A stretch of 64,000 nucleotides of DNA from Phytohabitans aurantiacus (GCF_027923225.1 NZ_BSDI01000018.1:89368-153367), one strand, 5' to 3'. Counted from the first letter of the stretch, positions 24,018-33,040 are shown. Notes: a model not told the origin generated them from the letters alone. Numbers and translations: made by a program.

Positions 24018-25606
24018 CGCCGCGGGTACTGGGCGCGATCGCCGTCGCGGACTTCCGCGAGCGGGTACGCCGTCCCGCGTACGCGGTGGTGCTGCTGGCC
24101 GCCGTGGGTCTCGGGTACCTCGCCGCGCCAGCCGTCGACGCACATTGGACGATCGTCAACACCGGCGCGTACCGGGGCGAGTACAACAGCGCGTACATCG
24201 GCACTGTCACCGCGCTCGCCGGCGCGCTGTGGCTCTCCGCGGGCGGCTTCTACATTGTCCGGACCGCGATCGCGCGCGACGAACGAAGCGGCGTCGGTCA
24301 ACTGCTCGCGGCAACCCCGGTGCGCACGTCGGGGTACCTGGTGGGCAAGTACCTCAGCAACCTCATGGTGCTGGGCTCGATGGCGGCGGCGCTTGCCGGT
24401 ACCGCCGTGGTGATGCAACTGGCGCGCGGCGAGTCCCGGGCGATCGACCCGGTCGCGCTGCTGGTGCCGTTCGCGGTGTTCACGCTGCCGGTACTGGCGC
24501 TCACCGCGACCGCCGCGGTGCTGTTCGAGACGATCCCCGTGCTGCGTACCGGGTTCGGCAACGTCATCTGGTTCTTCGTCTCGATGACCACGATGATCGC
24601 GGGGCAATCGGCGGGCGCCCCGCTGGGCGGCCTCGGTGTGCACGTGTTCGCCGCGTCCATCAGGGACGAGTTCGCCGCGAGGGGCATCGCGCTCACGGAG
24701 ACCTCACTGGGCCTGATGTATCTCGACGTGCGGCCCCGCGTGATCGAGTGGTCGGGCGTCGACCTCGCCGCCGGCTTCGTGGGCGAGCGCCTGATCGTCC
24801 TGCTGGTCGCGACCGTGGCGGCCGCGGTGCCGGCGATCTGGTTCGGCCGCTTCGACCCGGCGCGCTGCGCGGTCGCGGGTGTCGCCGTGAGGGAAGCAGA
24901 GCGGGGTGTTGCGGACGTCGCGGGTGTTGCCGTGAGGGAAGCAGAGCCGAGCGCCGCCGCAGTGCACCAACCCACGGCGCAACCGCCCATGGCGTACCCG
25001 AGAATCCAAACCATGCCGCGGCGTGGCGCCGCCTTCGGACGCCTGCTGGTCAGTGAGCTGCGGATTCTCACCCAGGGCGTCTCCTGGTGGTGGTGGCTCG
25101 GCGCGGCGGCGCTGGTCGTCGCGGGCGCCGCCGCGCCCGTCCGCGCGACGGGCCTGCTGCTGATCGCGGCCTGGATCTGGCCGGTGCTGATCTGGTCCCG
25201 GCTGGGCGCGCAGGCCCGCGAGCACGGCGTCGACGCATTGCTCGGTGCATGTCCCTCACCAATGCGGCGCACGTTCGCCCAATGGCTCGCTGCTTTCGTG
25301 CTCACCGCGTCGGTCGGCGCGGGTCCAGGTCTGCGGATGGCGCTGGACGGCGATCTCGCGGGCTGGCTGGCCGGTGCGGCCTTCATCCCGGCGCTCGCGC
25401 TGGCCTTGGGAGTCCTGAGCCGCACCCACCGGCTGTTCCAGGCGCTGTATCCGCCGCTCTGGTACGCCGTCCTCAACGATGTCGCCGGCCTCGACTACAT
25501 GGGCGCCCTGGCGGGCGGCCCGTCCCCGGCGCTGGTGGCCGCGGCCGCGACTCTCCTGCTGGCGGCGGCCCTCGCGACGGTGGCGGCCCGCCACGCGCGC
25601 CGCTGA
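24014..25606 (+). CDS. ABC-2 type permease, two membrane halves in one chain
   Basis: The 530-residue protein has two six-helix blocks (about 15-285 and 355-530) joined by a cytoplasmic linker. The linker contains an almost perfect in-frame duplication (VAGVAVREAE twice, 45-bp period, 24872-24901 and 24917-24946). ARDERSGVGQLLAATPVRTSGYLVGKYLSNL is the coupling segment typical of ABC-2 permeases. It works with the preceding ATPase. Its stop abuts that of the convergent ankyrin gene with no gap. Confidence 0.88.
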   Translation: MTPRVLGAIAVADFRERVRRPAYAVVLLAAVGLGYLAAPAVDAHWTIVNTGAYRGEYNSAYIGTVTALAGALWLSAGGFYIVRTAIARDERSGVGQLLAATPVRTSGYLVGKYLSNLMVLGSMAAALAGTAVVMQLARGESRAIDPVALLVPFAVFTLPVLALTATAAVLFETIPVLRTGFGNVIWFFVSMTTMIAGQSAGAPLGGLGVHVFAASIRDEFAARGIALTETSLGLMYLDVRPRVIEWSGVDLAAGFVGERLIVLLVATVAAAVPAIWFGRFDPARCAVAGVAVREAERGVADVAGVAVREAEPSAAAVHQPTAQPPMAYPRIQTMPRRGAAFGRLLVSELRILTQGVSWWWWLGAAALVVAGAAAPVRATGLLLIAAWIWPVLIWSRLGAQAREHGVDALLGACPSPMRRTFAQWLAAFVLTASVGAGPGLRMALDGDLAGWLAGAAFIPALALALGVLSRTHRLFQALYPPLWYAVLNDVAGLDYMGALAGGPSPALVAAAATLLLAAALATVAARHARR

Positions 25607-26557
25607 TCACAAGGAGATTGCCCACCAGTCGCGGGCGGGGAGGCGTACCCAGCGGTCGGGCTCGAGGAAGGGGCGGGCGTCGGTGGGGCGCACGCCGGCG
25701 TAGGCGCAGCAGTACTCGATGGCGTGGTTCCGGTACAGGAAGGTGCGCAGGACCTCGGCGGCGGGTGCGTCGGCCGCGCACCATCCGCCGCCCGGATGCA
25801 GGTCCGAGCCGGTGATGACGCCGTCGTGCGTCGACTCGCCCTGGTTGCCGCTCTTGGGGTTGGCGTACATGTCGTAGCAGACCGTGCCGGCCGACAGCAG
25901 CAGCGCGACGAGCGGCATCGACGCCCCGTACGCCCACGGCTGACTGACGACACAGCCGCCCGGCACGTCGGTGACGCCGAGCGTCAGGATCGAGTCGTCG
26001 TCCAGGCCGTCCCACATCTCCTCGACGTCGATCTCGCCCTCGATGACCGTGGCGTCCAGCCGCCGCACCGCCTCGGCCGCGTCGACGCCGCCCACGCAGC
26101 ACAGGCTCAGGCCGTCGTCGTCGATCCCGGCGAGCGCGTCGATGAGGCGGCGCGCCTCGGCGACAGCGGCCTCCTCCTCCGGGGTGAGCGCCGCGCCGGT
26201 GTCGAACAGGTCCGGCGTCGATCCGGCCAGGCTCAGCCGCGCCGGCGACCAGCCCGCCATCATCGGCCGGTCGGGATCGGCGCCCGCGGCCACGAGCGCG
26301 CGGGCGTTGTCGGGCTTGTCCTCGTTGACGGCGACCCAGAGGGCGGTGCGCCCGTCGTCGACGGCGTCCACGTCGTCGACGAGGCGGGCCAGCTCCGCGA
26401 CCACCTCGGCGGAGCCCAGGCGGGCGGCGTGGTGCAGCGGCCGGCCGTGCCCGCGGACCAGGGAGTTCGGGTCGGCGCCGGCGGCCAGCCGGGCCCGCAC
26501 CTCGCCAAGATCGGGCCAGGAGTGCCAGCCCATCCGCGACCAGTCGACGTCCGTCAT
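25607..26557 (-). CDS. Ankyrin-repeat protein
   Basis: The 316-residue protein begins with about three ankyrin repeats (residues about 15-110; GRPLHHAARLGSAEVVAELARL and GRTALWVAVNEDKPDNARALVAAGADPDRP), followed by a C-terminal domain rich in acidic residues and Cys (LSLCCVGG, YCCAYAG) that I do not recognise. ATG 26557 is chosen because the ankyrin pattern starts right after; the same frame continues upstream only as a shadow of the LuxR gene. It is probably an intracellular protein-binding factor. Confidence 0.8.
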   Translation of the reverse strand: MTDVDWSRMGWHSWPDLGEVRARLAAGADPNSLVRGHGRPLHHAARLGSAEVVAELARLVDDVDAVDDGRTALWVAVNEDKPDNARALVAAGADPDRPMMAGWSPARLSLAGSTPDLFDTGAALTPEEEAAVAEARRLIDALAGIDDDGLSLCCVGGVDAAEAVRRLDATVIEGEIDVEEMWDGLDDDSILTLGVTDVPGGCVVSQPWAYGASMPLVALLLSAGTVCYDMYANPKSGNQGESTHDGVITGSDLHPGGGWCAADAPAAEVLRTFLYRNHAIEYCCAYAGVRPTDARPFLEPDRWVRLPARDWWAISL

Positions 26558-26641
26558 TCGCACCAGGGTAGGAGAGCCGACAGATGCGCGTATGCCGGCG
26601 GCGCGAAGCGGTACGTTCGGGACGAAGCGGCGGGGGTGCGG

Positions 26642-28276
26642 ATGAGCGCGGACGGCGACCTCGCACGCGGCCGGTCGGCCTTCGACCGGCGCGCGTGGGC
26701 AGACGCGTACGCCCTGCTGTCGGCGGCCGTCGAGCCCGAGGATCTCGAACGGCTGGCGCTCGCCGGCTACCTCTGCGGCCAGGACGAGGGCAGCGACGAC
26801 GCCTGGCTGCGCGCGCACCAGCGGTGGCTGGCGGCCGGTGAGCCTCGGAGCGCCGCTCGGTGCGCTTTCTGGCTGGCGTTCGGGCTTCTCCTCCGAGCGG
26901 AGGACGCCCGGGCGAGTGGTTGGCTGGCACGCACTCGGCGCATTCTCGACGATTGCGCCGCGGATTGCGTCGAGCGCGGCTACCTGCTGGTGACCGACGC
27001 GCTGGCCGTGCTCGACAGCGACCCGATGGCGGCGTACACGGCCTTCACCGGCGTCGGTCGCTTCGGCGACCGCTTCGACGAGCCCGACCTGCGCGCGCTC
27101 GGCCGGCTGGGCTGCGGCGAGGCCCTCGTGCGCGCCGGGAAGATCACCGACGGCGTCGCGCTGCTCGACGAGGCGATGGCCGCGGTCACCGCGGGCGAGG
27201 TCTCGCCGCGGGTGGCCGGCATCGTGTACTGCGCGGTGCTCCTGGAGTGCCAGAACGCGTTCGACCTGCGCCGCGCGCGCCAATGGACGGCCGCCCTGAC
27301 CCACTGGTGCGACACCCAGCCCGACCTCGTCCCGTACCGCGGCCAGTGCCTCGTGCACCGCGCCGAGCTGATGCAGATCCACGGCGACTGGCCGGACGCC
27401 GTCGACGAGGCGCGGCTGGCGTGCGAGCGGCTCGGCGACCGCCCGGCCGCCGCCACCGCCCACTACCGGCTGGCCGAGCTGCACCGGGTGCGCGGCGAGT
27501 TCGCGGCGGCCGAGGAGGCGTTCCGGGAGGCGAGCCGGCGCGGCTACCGCGCGCAGCCCGGGTTCGCCCTGTTGCGGCTGGCGCAGGGACAGGTCCAGGC
27601 CGCGGCCGCGGCGATGCGCACGGCGGTCGGCGAGACCCGCGACCGGGTCGGCCGGTCGCATCTGCTGAGCGCGCACGTCGAGATCATGATCGCGGCCGGC
27701 GACGTGGCCGAGGCCCGCGCGGCGGCGGACGAGCTGGCCAGCATCGCGGCTGGCGCCGGTACCGCGTACGCGGAGGCCCTGTCGACGAGGGCGACCGGCG
27801 CCGTGCAGCTCGCCGAGGGGGACGCCCGCGCCGCACTGACCACGCTGCGTGCGGCCTGGACGCGCTGGCACGAGCTCGACGCGCCCTACGAGGCCGCGCG
27901 GACCCGCGTGCTCATCGGGCTGGCCTGCCAGTCGCTCGGCGACCGCGACGGCGCGGCCCTCGAACTGGACGCGGCCGGGTGGGCGTTCCAGCAGCTCGGC
28001 GCGGTACCCGACGCGCAGGCCCTCGCCGTATCGGGGCGGCCGGGGCGGCTGACGGCGCGCGAGGAGGAGGTGCTGCGGCTGGTCGCGGCGGGCAAGACGA
28101 ACAGGGCCATCGCGGCCGAGCTGTTCCTGAGCGAAAAGACCGTGCACCGTCACATCAGCAACATCTTCACCAAGATCGGCGTGACGTCGCGGTCGGCGGC
28201 GACGGCGTACGCGTACGAGAGTGGGTATTTCTTCCGACGCGGGGCCGCCGACGGCGGATCTAGCGTCGATTCATGA
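26642..28276 (+). CDS. LuxR-family regulator with TPR-like helical domain
   Basis: The 544-residue protein is built almost wholly of paired helices (TPR-like, about 20-460), with the C-terminal LuxR HTH: LTAREEEVLRLVAAGKTNRAIAAELFLSEKTVHRHISNIFTKIGVTSRSAATAYAY. No Walker A motif is present, so it is not a full LAL/MalT ATPase. The start ATG 26642 is preceded by GGCGGGGG. Its stop overlaps the FAD oxidoreductase start (ATGA), so that enzyme is a likely operon partner. Confidence 0.88.
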   Translation: MSADGDLARGRSAFDRRAWADAYALLSAAVEPEDLERLALAGYLCGQDEGSDDAWLRAHQRWLAAGEPRSAARCAFWLAFGLLLRAEDARASGWLARTRRILDDCAADCVERGYLLVTDALAVLDSDPMAAYTAFTGVGRFGDRFDEPDLRALGRLGCGEALVRAGKITDGVALLDEAMAAVTAGEVSPRVAGIVYCAVLLECQNAFDLRRARQWTAALTHWCDTQPDLVPYRGQCLVHRAELMQIHGDWPDAVDEARLACERLGDRPAAATAHYRLAELHRVRGEFAAAEEAFREASRRGYRAQPGFALLRLAQGQVQAAAAAMRTAVGETRDRVGRSHLLSAHVEIMIAAGDVAEARAAADELASIAAGAGTAYAEALSTRATGAVQLAEGDARAALTTLRAAWTRWHELDAPYEAARTRVLIGLACQSLGDRDGAALELDAAGWAFQQLGAVPDAQALAVSGRPGRLTAREEEVLRLVAAGKTNRAIAAELFLSEKTVHRHISNIFTKIGVTSRSAATAYAYESGYFFRRGAADGGSSVDS

Positions 28277-29490
28277 GCGCGAAAAGCTATGACGCCGTCG
28301 TGGTCGGCGCCCGGTGCGCCGGTTCGCCCATCGCGATGCTGCTGGCCCGCAAGGGGTACCGGGTGCTGGTCGTCGACAAGTCGACGTTTCCCAGTGACAC
28401 CGTCTCGACCCACATGATCCACCCGCCGGGCATCGCCGCGCTGCGCCGCTGGGGGGTACTCGACGCGATGCTCGCCACCGGCGTGCCGCCCGTCGACACG
28501 TACGCGTTCGACTTCGGGCCGTTCACGCTCGAAGGGGCGCCCGGCACCGGCGAGACGCCGCTGGCGTACGCCCCGCGCCGCACCCGGATCGACAAGGTGC
28601 TCGTCGACGCCGCGGCGGAGGCGGGAGCCGAGGTCCGCGAAGGTTTCACGGTCGACGAGATCCTCGTCGAGGACGGCCGGGTGACCGGGGTACGCGGCCA
28701 CGGCAGGGGCGGGCAGCCGGTCACCGAGCGCGCCCGGGTGGTCGTCGGGGCGGACGGATTCCGGTCGGTGGTCGCCGAGGCGGTCGCCGCCGAGCGGTAC
28801 CACGAGAAGCCGAAGCTCCTCTGTGGCTACTACACGTACTGGAGCGGCCTGCCGATGAACGGGCGCTTCGAGACGTACATCCGTCCGGGGCGCGGCTTCG
28901 CGGCGTGGCCGACGAACGACGGCGTGACGCTGGTGGTGGTCGGCTGGCCGTACGCCGAGTTCGAGGCGAACAAGTCCGATGTGGAGGGTAACTACCTCAA
29001 GTCGCTCGCGCTGGCGCCGGAGTTCGCCGGACGGGTCGACGCGGCCACCCGCGAGGAGCGCTTCGCCGGCATGGCGGTGCCGAACTTCTTCCGCAAGCCG
29101 TACGGGCCGGGGTGGGCTTTGGTCGGCGACGCCGGATACAACAAGGACTTCATCACCGCGATGGGCATGCAGGACGCGTTCCGCGACGCCGAGCTGTGCG
29201 CGCGGGCGCTCGACGAGGCGCTGTCCGGCGCCCGGCCGTACGACGAGGCGATGGCTGGCTACCAGGCCACCCGCGACGAGGGCTCGCTGCCGATGTACGA
29301 GTTCACCACCGAACTCGCCACGCTGGAGCCGCCGCCGCCCGACCTGGTGGCGCTGCTGACCGCGATCAACGGCAACCAGGCGGCGATGGACGAGTTCGCC
29401 CAGCTCAACGCGGGCGTCGTGTCACCGGCCGACTTCTTCGCGCCGCCGAACGTGGCTCGCCTTATGAGCGGTCAGGCCAGTCGAGCGTAG
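28273..29490 (+). CDS. FAD-dependent oxidoreductase (geranylgeranyl reductase/PHBH-like)
   Basis: The 405-residue flavoprotein has an N-terminal Rossmann motif VVVGARCAGSPIAMLLARKGYRVLVVDKS, the second FAD motif RVVVGADGFRSVVAEAV (about 155-171) and the third ALVGDAGYNKDFITAMGMQDAFRDAE. This matches class A flavin monooxygenases of the GARCAGS subtype. Substrate unknown. TAGCGT at 28261-28266, inside the end of the LuxR gene, is 6 nt before the ATG, giving it a possible private leaderless promoter in addition to read-through. Confidence 0.88.
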   Translation: MSAKSYDAVVVGARCAGSPIAMLLARKGYRVLVVDKSTFPSDTVSTHMIHPPGIAALRRWGVLDAMLATGVPPVDTYAFDFGPFTLEGAPGTGETPLAYAPRRTRIDKVLVDAAAEAGAEVREGFTVDEILVEDGRVTGVRGHGRGGQPVTERARVVVGADGFRSVVAEAVAAERYHEKPKLLCGYYTYWSGLPMNGRFETYIRPGRGFAAWPTNDGVTLVVVGWPYAEFEANKSDVEGNYLKSLALAPEFAGRVDAATREERFAGMAVPNFFRKPYGPGWALVGDAGYNKDFITAMGMQDAFRDAELCARALDEALSGARPYDEAMAGYQATRDEGSLPMYEFTTELATLEPPPPDLVALLTAINGNQAAMDEFAQLNAGVVSPADFFAPPNVARLMSGQASRA

Positions 29491-30209
29491 ATGTCGCCGG
29501 ACTTCCCGATCTGGCGCACCTTCTCCAGGTAGGTGAGCAGCTCCGCCGCGTCGAACCACTGGTCGCTGACGAGGCGCATCGTCTCGACCGGGGAGTAGTT
29601 GTACCGGTACGTGCCCAGCTTCTCGATCAGATCGAGGCAGGCCAGCATCGCGTCGTGCGCGGACGGCAGGTACTCGAACGACAGCCCGCGCACCGGCGTG
29701 GCCAGCCCGGCCAGCACGTCGGCTTCGAACCCCTCCACGTCGATCTTGACGAACGCGGGGGTGCCATGGGTGGCGATCAGCTCCTCCAGGGTCGCCACCT
29801 GTACCTCGATGGAGCGATCCCACCGCACCTTGGCGAAGCTCTCGTCGCGCGACACCGAGTCGATCCAGTCCTGTGACATGGACGACACGGTGGGTGCCGC
29901 GCTCGAGATGGACAGCCGCACGGTGCCCGACTGGGCACCCGCCGCACCGGCCACGATCGTGACGTCGCGATCCCGCCCGAAGAACAGCCGCAGCACCCGT
30001 AGGCAGTCCGGCTGCGGCTCGACGGCGACGACTCGTACCCCCAGATGCCGCCACGCGCGGACCCGGCTGCCCACGTGGGCGCCGATGTCGAAGGCGATGT
30101 CGCCCGGGCCCAGGAACTGCCGGTACATGCGGCGCATGCGCCCCTGCCGGCCGGGGATGCCGTGGTAGATGGCGAGTGAGCGGGCGATGCCCCAGGCGCG
30201 GCCGAACAT
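29472..30209 (-). CDS. FkbM-family SAM-dependent methyltransferase
   Basis: The 245-residue protein has the SAM-binding motif GDIAFDIGAHVGSRVRAWRHLGVRVVAVEPQP and the FkbM landmark FVKIDVEGFEADVLAGL. It probably O-methylates a sugar or small molecule; the acceptor is unknown. It overlaps the end of the convergent oxidoreductase by 19 bp. TACGGT (30216-30221) lies 6 nt before ATG, a leaderless layout. Confidence 0.88.
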   Translation of the reverse strand: MFGRAWGIARSLAIYHGIPGRQGRMRRMYRQFLGPGDIAFDIGAHVGSRVRAWRHLGVRVVAVEPQPDCLRVLRLFFGRDRDVTIVAGAAGAQSGTVRLSISSAAPTVSSMSQDWIDSVSRDESFAKVRWDRSIEVQVATLEELIATHGTPAFVKIDVEGFEADVLAGLATPVRGLSFEYLPSAHDAMLACLDLIEKLGTYRYNYSPVETMRLVSDQWFDAAELLTYLEKVRQIGKSGDIYARLA

Positions 30210-30321
30210 CCCCTGACCGTACCGCGAACTTATTCACGGATTGCGTGCAACCCTTCTCATGATCGGCGTGTCCTTATACAACGGCGGCTCAGGTGCCGTA
30301 GACGATCATGGGGAGTACCGG

Positions 30322-31332
30322 ATGTCCAAGGGAATCAGCAGGCGCGCCGCGATCGGCGCGGGCACGGCGGCGGTCGCGGCGGTCGCGGGCGCGACGGGTG
30401 GGGCCGTTCCGGCCAGCGCCCGGCCCGGCGTATCGCTGCTCGGGCCGCAGCGCATCGCCGAAACGTACCGGGCGCAGAAGACCAAGGCGCGCGGCATCTG
30501 GCACTCGCACATCGCGGCGGTCGACTCGGCCGGCGCGCTGAAGACGGTCGTCGAGGACGACGCCGACTTCGTCATCCACGGTTACAGCGTGCAGAAGCTG
30601 TTCGTGGCCATGGCGGTACTGGACAAAGTGGACCGTGGCCAGTTGAGCCTCGGCCAGAAGCTCGACATGCAAGCCAGCATCATCCTTGGCGGCAGCGGCA
30701 TCTACCACCTGCACGGCGTGTGGGGCGACGACCTCACGATCGCCAACTTCCTCACCGCGATGCTGCTGGTCTCCGACAACACGTCGGTGCGCATGTGTGG
30801 CCGCGTCGTGCCGGCCCTGGAAATCAACGAGATCCTGGCGGCGAAGGGCTTCACCCACACGCGCGTCGAGCCGGTGGCCAACCCCAACCGGTTCTTCCTC
30901 GGCGTCACGACGCCCCGGGAGACCCACGATCTGCTGTGGCGGCTCGCCAACAAGACACTGCTGTCGCCCGCCTCGTGTGACTTTATGCTCAGGGTCACGC
31001 GCTGGGTCAACGGCTACCACGACGGCGTACGGCGGAACATGTCGTCGGTCGAGCGCAGCCGGATCGCCACCAAGTACGGCGCGGAAACCGACGACCTCGG
31101 CGGCGCGCGTCACGAGGCCGGCATCATGTTCGGCAGCGACGGTGCGCCGGTGCTGACGTACGCGATGTTCGCCGAGGGGTTGGGCGACACCGGCAACTTC
31201 GGCGCCACCCACCCGGCCGTCGAAGCGCACGCGAAGCTCGGTCGTGTCATGTTCGACACGATCGGTGAGACCACCAACCCGCTCGCGCGCGCCCGCCAGA
31301 CCGTGAAGCCGTACCGTCCCGAGTCGCGGTAG
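30322..31332 (+). CDS. Tat-exported serine beta-lactamase-fold protein
   Basis: The 336-residue protein opens with a twin-arginine signal (SRRAAIGAG) followed by a hydrophobic Ala-rich segment to about residue 34. Class A-type landmarks are in order: SVQK at 89-92 (catalytic Ser and Lys), SDN at 151-153 and KYG at 251-253 in place of KTG. The omega-loop Glu is not evident, so it may be a DD-peptidase or esterase-like serine hydrolase rather than a resistance enzyme. ATG 30322 was picked over an upstream in-frame start because GGGGAG lies 7 nt before it and the Tat motif follows directly. Confidence 0.82.
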   Translation: MSKGISRRAAIGAGTAAVAAVAGATGGAVPASARPGVSLLGPQRIAETYRAQKTKARGIWHSHIAAVDSAGALKTVVEDDADFVIHGYSVQKLFVAMAVLDKVDRGQLSLGQKLDMQASIILGGSGIYHLHGVWGDDLTIANFLTAMLLVSDNTSVRMCGRVVPALEINEILAAKGFTHTRVEPVANPNRFFLGVTTPRETHDLLWRLANKTLLSPASCDFMLRVTRWVNGYHDGVRRNMSSVERSRIATKYGAETDDLGGARHEAGIMFGSDGAPVLTYAMFAEGLGDTGNFGATHPAVEAHAKLGRVMFDTIGETTNPLARARQTVKPYRPESR

Positions 31333-31337
31333 CCGGC

Positions 31338-32276
31338 TCATCCTCCCGTAGGAGGAGTACGCGTGGCGGCGGCGGCCTCGTCGTAGAGAAACGGCAGGCA
31401 ACAGTACCGGCGGCCCTGGGTCACCGGGGTCACCTCGTGCTGCAGCGAGCACGAGAACACGATCGCGCCGCCGGCCGCCACGTCGTACAGCCGCCGGCTA
31501 AACTCGGGAAACCGCAACCGCCCGCCCTCGTACTCGCCCGTGTTGAGGTTGACGCTCACCGCGAACCGCCGGTGCGCCGTCGCGGGCGTGGTGTTGTCGC
31601 GGTGGGCGCGGAAGAAGCCGCGCTCGTCGGCGTCGTAGCAGGCGAGCATGTACCGCTCGATGCGGGTCGCCTCGAACTGGAACGCCTTGCGGATCTCGGG
31701 TACGAGCCGGCGGGTGATCCGGTCCCGCAGGCCCGCGCGCAGGGACTCGTCGGTGATGAGCACGTCGCGGCGGCGCTTGTATCCGGGGTCGTCGACGAGC
31801 ACGGTGCGGCCGTCCGGCAGGCCGCGCATCACGCCGGTGTGCTCCCCGCCGGTGCGCGCGTGATAGAGCACGAGCTCGTGGCGGAAAGACGGTTCGAACA
31901 GGTCGGGAACGATGAGTACGGGTGCGTCGGGGCCGTCGTCGAGCGGGGGCAGGCCGTCCAGTACGTCCACAAGGGATCGTGTGGTGTGGTCGGGTGGGAG
32001 CCGGTGCAGCACGCGCAGGTTGGGTGACAGCACATACGTGGCGGGCCCACCGTATGCCTGACTGATCGCACCGTCAGGATCGTCGACACACCGCGTCCCC
32101 GCGGGCAGGGACGGTGGGCGCGATCCGGGCAGCAGTACCGCCACGAAGGACACCCGCGGATGGTCGAGCAGCTCAGCCGTGGCGGGGCCGGCCAGGCACA
32201 GCACGACGTACCGCCCGGCGACCGAGTCGAGCCGGAACGGTGAGCCGTCTGGAGCCGGTGCCACGAACAGCGGCAC
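31338..32276 (-). CDS. 2OG-Fe(II) oxygenase with N-terminal thioredoxin-fold domain
   Basis: The 312-residue protein has an N-terminal peroxiredoxin/thioredoxin-like region (about 1-115) without any Cys at the active-site position, so it is probably structural. The C-terminal prolyl-4-hydroxylase-type domain (about 120-300) has the iron ligands HRD in FRAHRDNTTP and a distal His in LQHEVTPVTQGRRY, the Arg being the 2-oxoglutarate ligand. It should hydroxylate a protein or peptide side chain. GTG 32276 follows GGGGGGATC. A 59-codon gene lies 26 nt upstream on the same strand. Confidence 0.85.
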   Translation of the reverse strand: MPLFVAPAPDGSPFRLDSVAGRYVVLCLAGPATAELLDHPRVSFVAVLLPGSRPPSLPAGTRCVDDPDGAISQAYGGPATYVLSPNLRVLHRLPPDHTTRSLVDVLDGLPPLDDGPDAPVLIVPDLFEPSFRHELVLYHARTGGEHTGVMRGLPDGRTVLVDDPGYKRRRDVLITDESLRAGLRDRITRRLVPEIRKAFQFEATRIERYMLACYDADERGFFRAHRDNTTPATAHRRFAVSVNLNTGEYEGGRLRFPEFSRRLYDVAAGGAIVFSCSLQHEVTPVTQGRRYCCLPFLYDEAAAATRTPPTGG

Positions 32277-32302
32277 CGGATCCCCCCGTTGCGGTGCCGT
32301 GG

Positions 32303-32482
32303 TTACAGCCGATCGTCGTCCGGTGCGGCGGCGCCGCCCGGCGGTACCAGGATGTCATTTCCGTCGGCGCCAGCGACGACGACCGTGGGAGACGGCGGTG
32401 GCGTGAGCACGTCGTCGCCCTCCGCCACGACCGCGACCGCGCCGACCACCAGCGGTAGCACTGCGATCCATTCCTTACCCAT
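32303..32482 (-). CDS. Small 59-residue protein upstream of the oxygenase
   Basis: ATG 32482, stop 32303-32305. It has a short hydrophobic N-terminus (IAVLPLVVGAVAVVA, residues 6-20) followed by an acidic, Pro-rich tail with GADGNDILVPPGG and ending DDDRL. GTGGGGGT just before the ATG could serve as ribosome-binding site. Only 26 nt separate it from the oxygenase gene on the same strand, so it may be a co-transcribed exported peptide and even a hydroxylation substrate. That is speculative; expression is not shown. Confidence 0.4.
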   Translation of the reverse strand: MGKEWIAVLPLVVGAVAVVAEGDDVLTPPPSPTVVVAGADGNDILVPPGGAAAPDDDRL

Positions 32483-32516
32483 ACCCCCACGGTAGCCAGC
32501 GGCCCTTTCACAGGTC

Positions 32517-32580
32517 TTTCAGCACAGTGGTTTTTCAGCGCCGTGATTTTTCAGTGCCGTGGTTTTTCAGTGCGATGCAA
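32517..32580. repeat. Four tandem 16-bp repeats upstream of a secreted protein
   Basis: Units start at 32517, 32533, 32549 and 32565 with pattern TTTCAGYGCCGTGRTT; the middle two are nearly identical and the outer two degenerate. It is AT-richer than its surroundings and ends 55 bp before the ATG at 32636, where a promoter-proximal regulator array would be expected. Confidence 0.75.
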
Positions 32581-32635
32581 GCAAGATTCACTACGCTGTC
32601 TCCGTTACCGCACAACCATCCTGGGGAGGATTTCC

Positions 32636-33040
32636 ATGAAACGCACCACCAAGTGGCTGGCCACCGTCACCGCCGCGATGGCTCTGAGCAGCGGCATCGC
32701 CGCACCAGCGAGCGCGCAGGCCGCAGCCGGCACGACCGCCACCGCCTGCACGCTCACCATGGGCAACGTCGGCTACAGCGCCAACATGCTCTATGTGTCC
32801 GGTTGGCTGAGCGGCGGCTGCAAGGGCCAGGTGGCGATCGACCTGCAGCGTTCGACGACCGCCTCCGGGCCGTGGACCACCATCGACAGCGGCATCACGT
32901 ACCCGCTCGGCCCGGACGCCGAGGGCGGCACCGCCTGGTTCGACAACAACGACGGCTGCGGCGGGTTCTACTACTACCGCGGCGTGGGCACCTACGGTGA
33001 CCTCACCGGGGTGTCGCCGCGACCGCAGCACCCCTGCTGA
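32636..33040 (+). CDS. Small secreted protein of unknown function
   Basis: The 134-residue protein has a Sec signal peptide cut after residue 28 (SGIAAPASAQA). The mature part is Gly/Ser/Cys-rich with four or five Cys (ACTL, GGCKG, DGCGGFYYY, terminal HPC), suggesting disulfide bonds in a small beta protein. GGGGAGGA 6 nt upstream fixes ATG 32636. Its end overlaps the convergent MFS gene by 38 bp. I do not recognise a family. Confidence 0.75.
   Translation: MKRTTKWLATVTAAMALSSGIAAPASAQAAAGTTATACTLTMGNVGYSANMLYVSGWLSGGCKGQVAIDLQRSTTASGPWTTIDSGITYPLGPDAEGGTAWFDNNDGCGGFYYYRGVGTYGDLTGVSPRPQHPC

Noticed and set aside
25724..26641. N-terminal extension of the LuxR gene to 25724
   Set aside because: It is antisense to the ankyrin gene and low in recognisable structure; ATG 26642 has a ribosome-binding site.
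26558..28153. Long minus-strand extension of the ankyrin protein
   Set aside because: It shadows the LuxR gene; the ankyrin fold begins only at 26557.
30322..31332. Antibiotic-resistance beta-lactamase
   Set aside because: KTG is replaced by KYG and the omega-loop Glu is not visible; a general serine hydrolase is safer.
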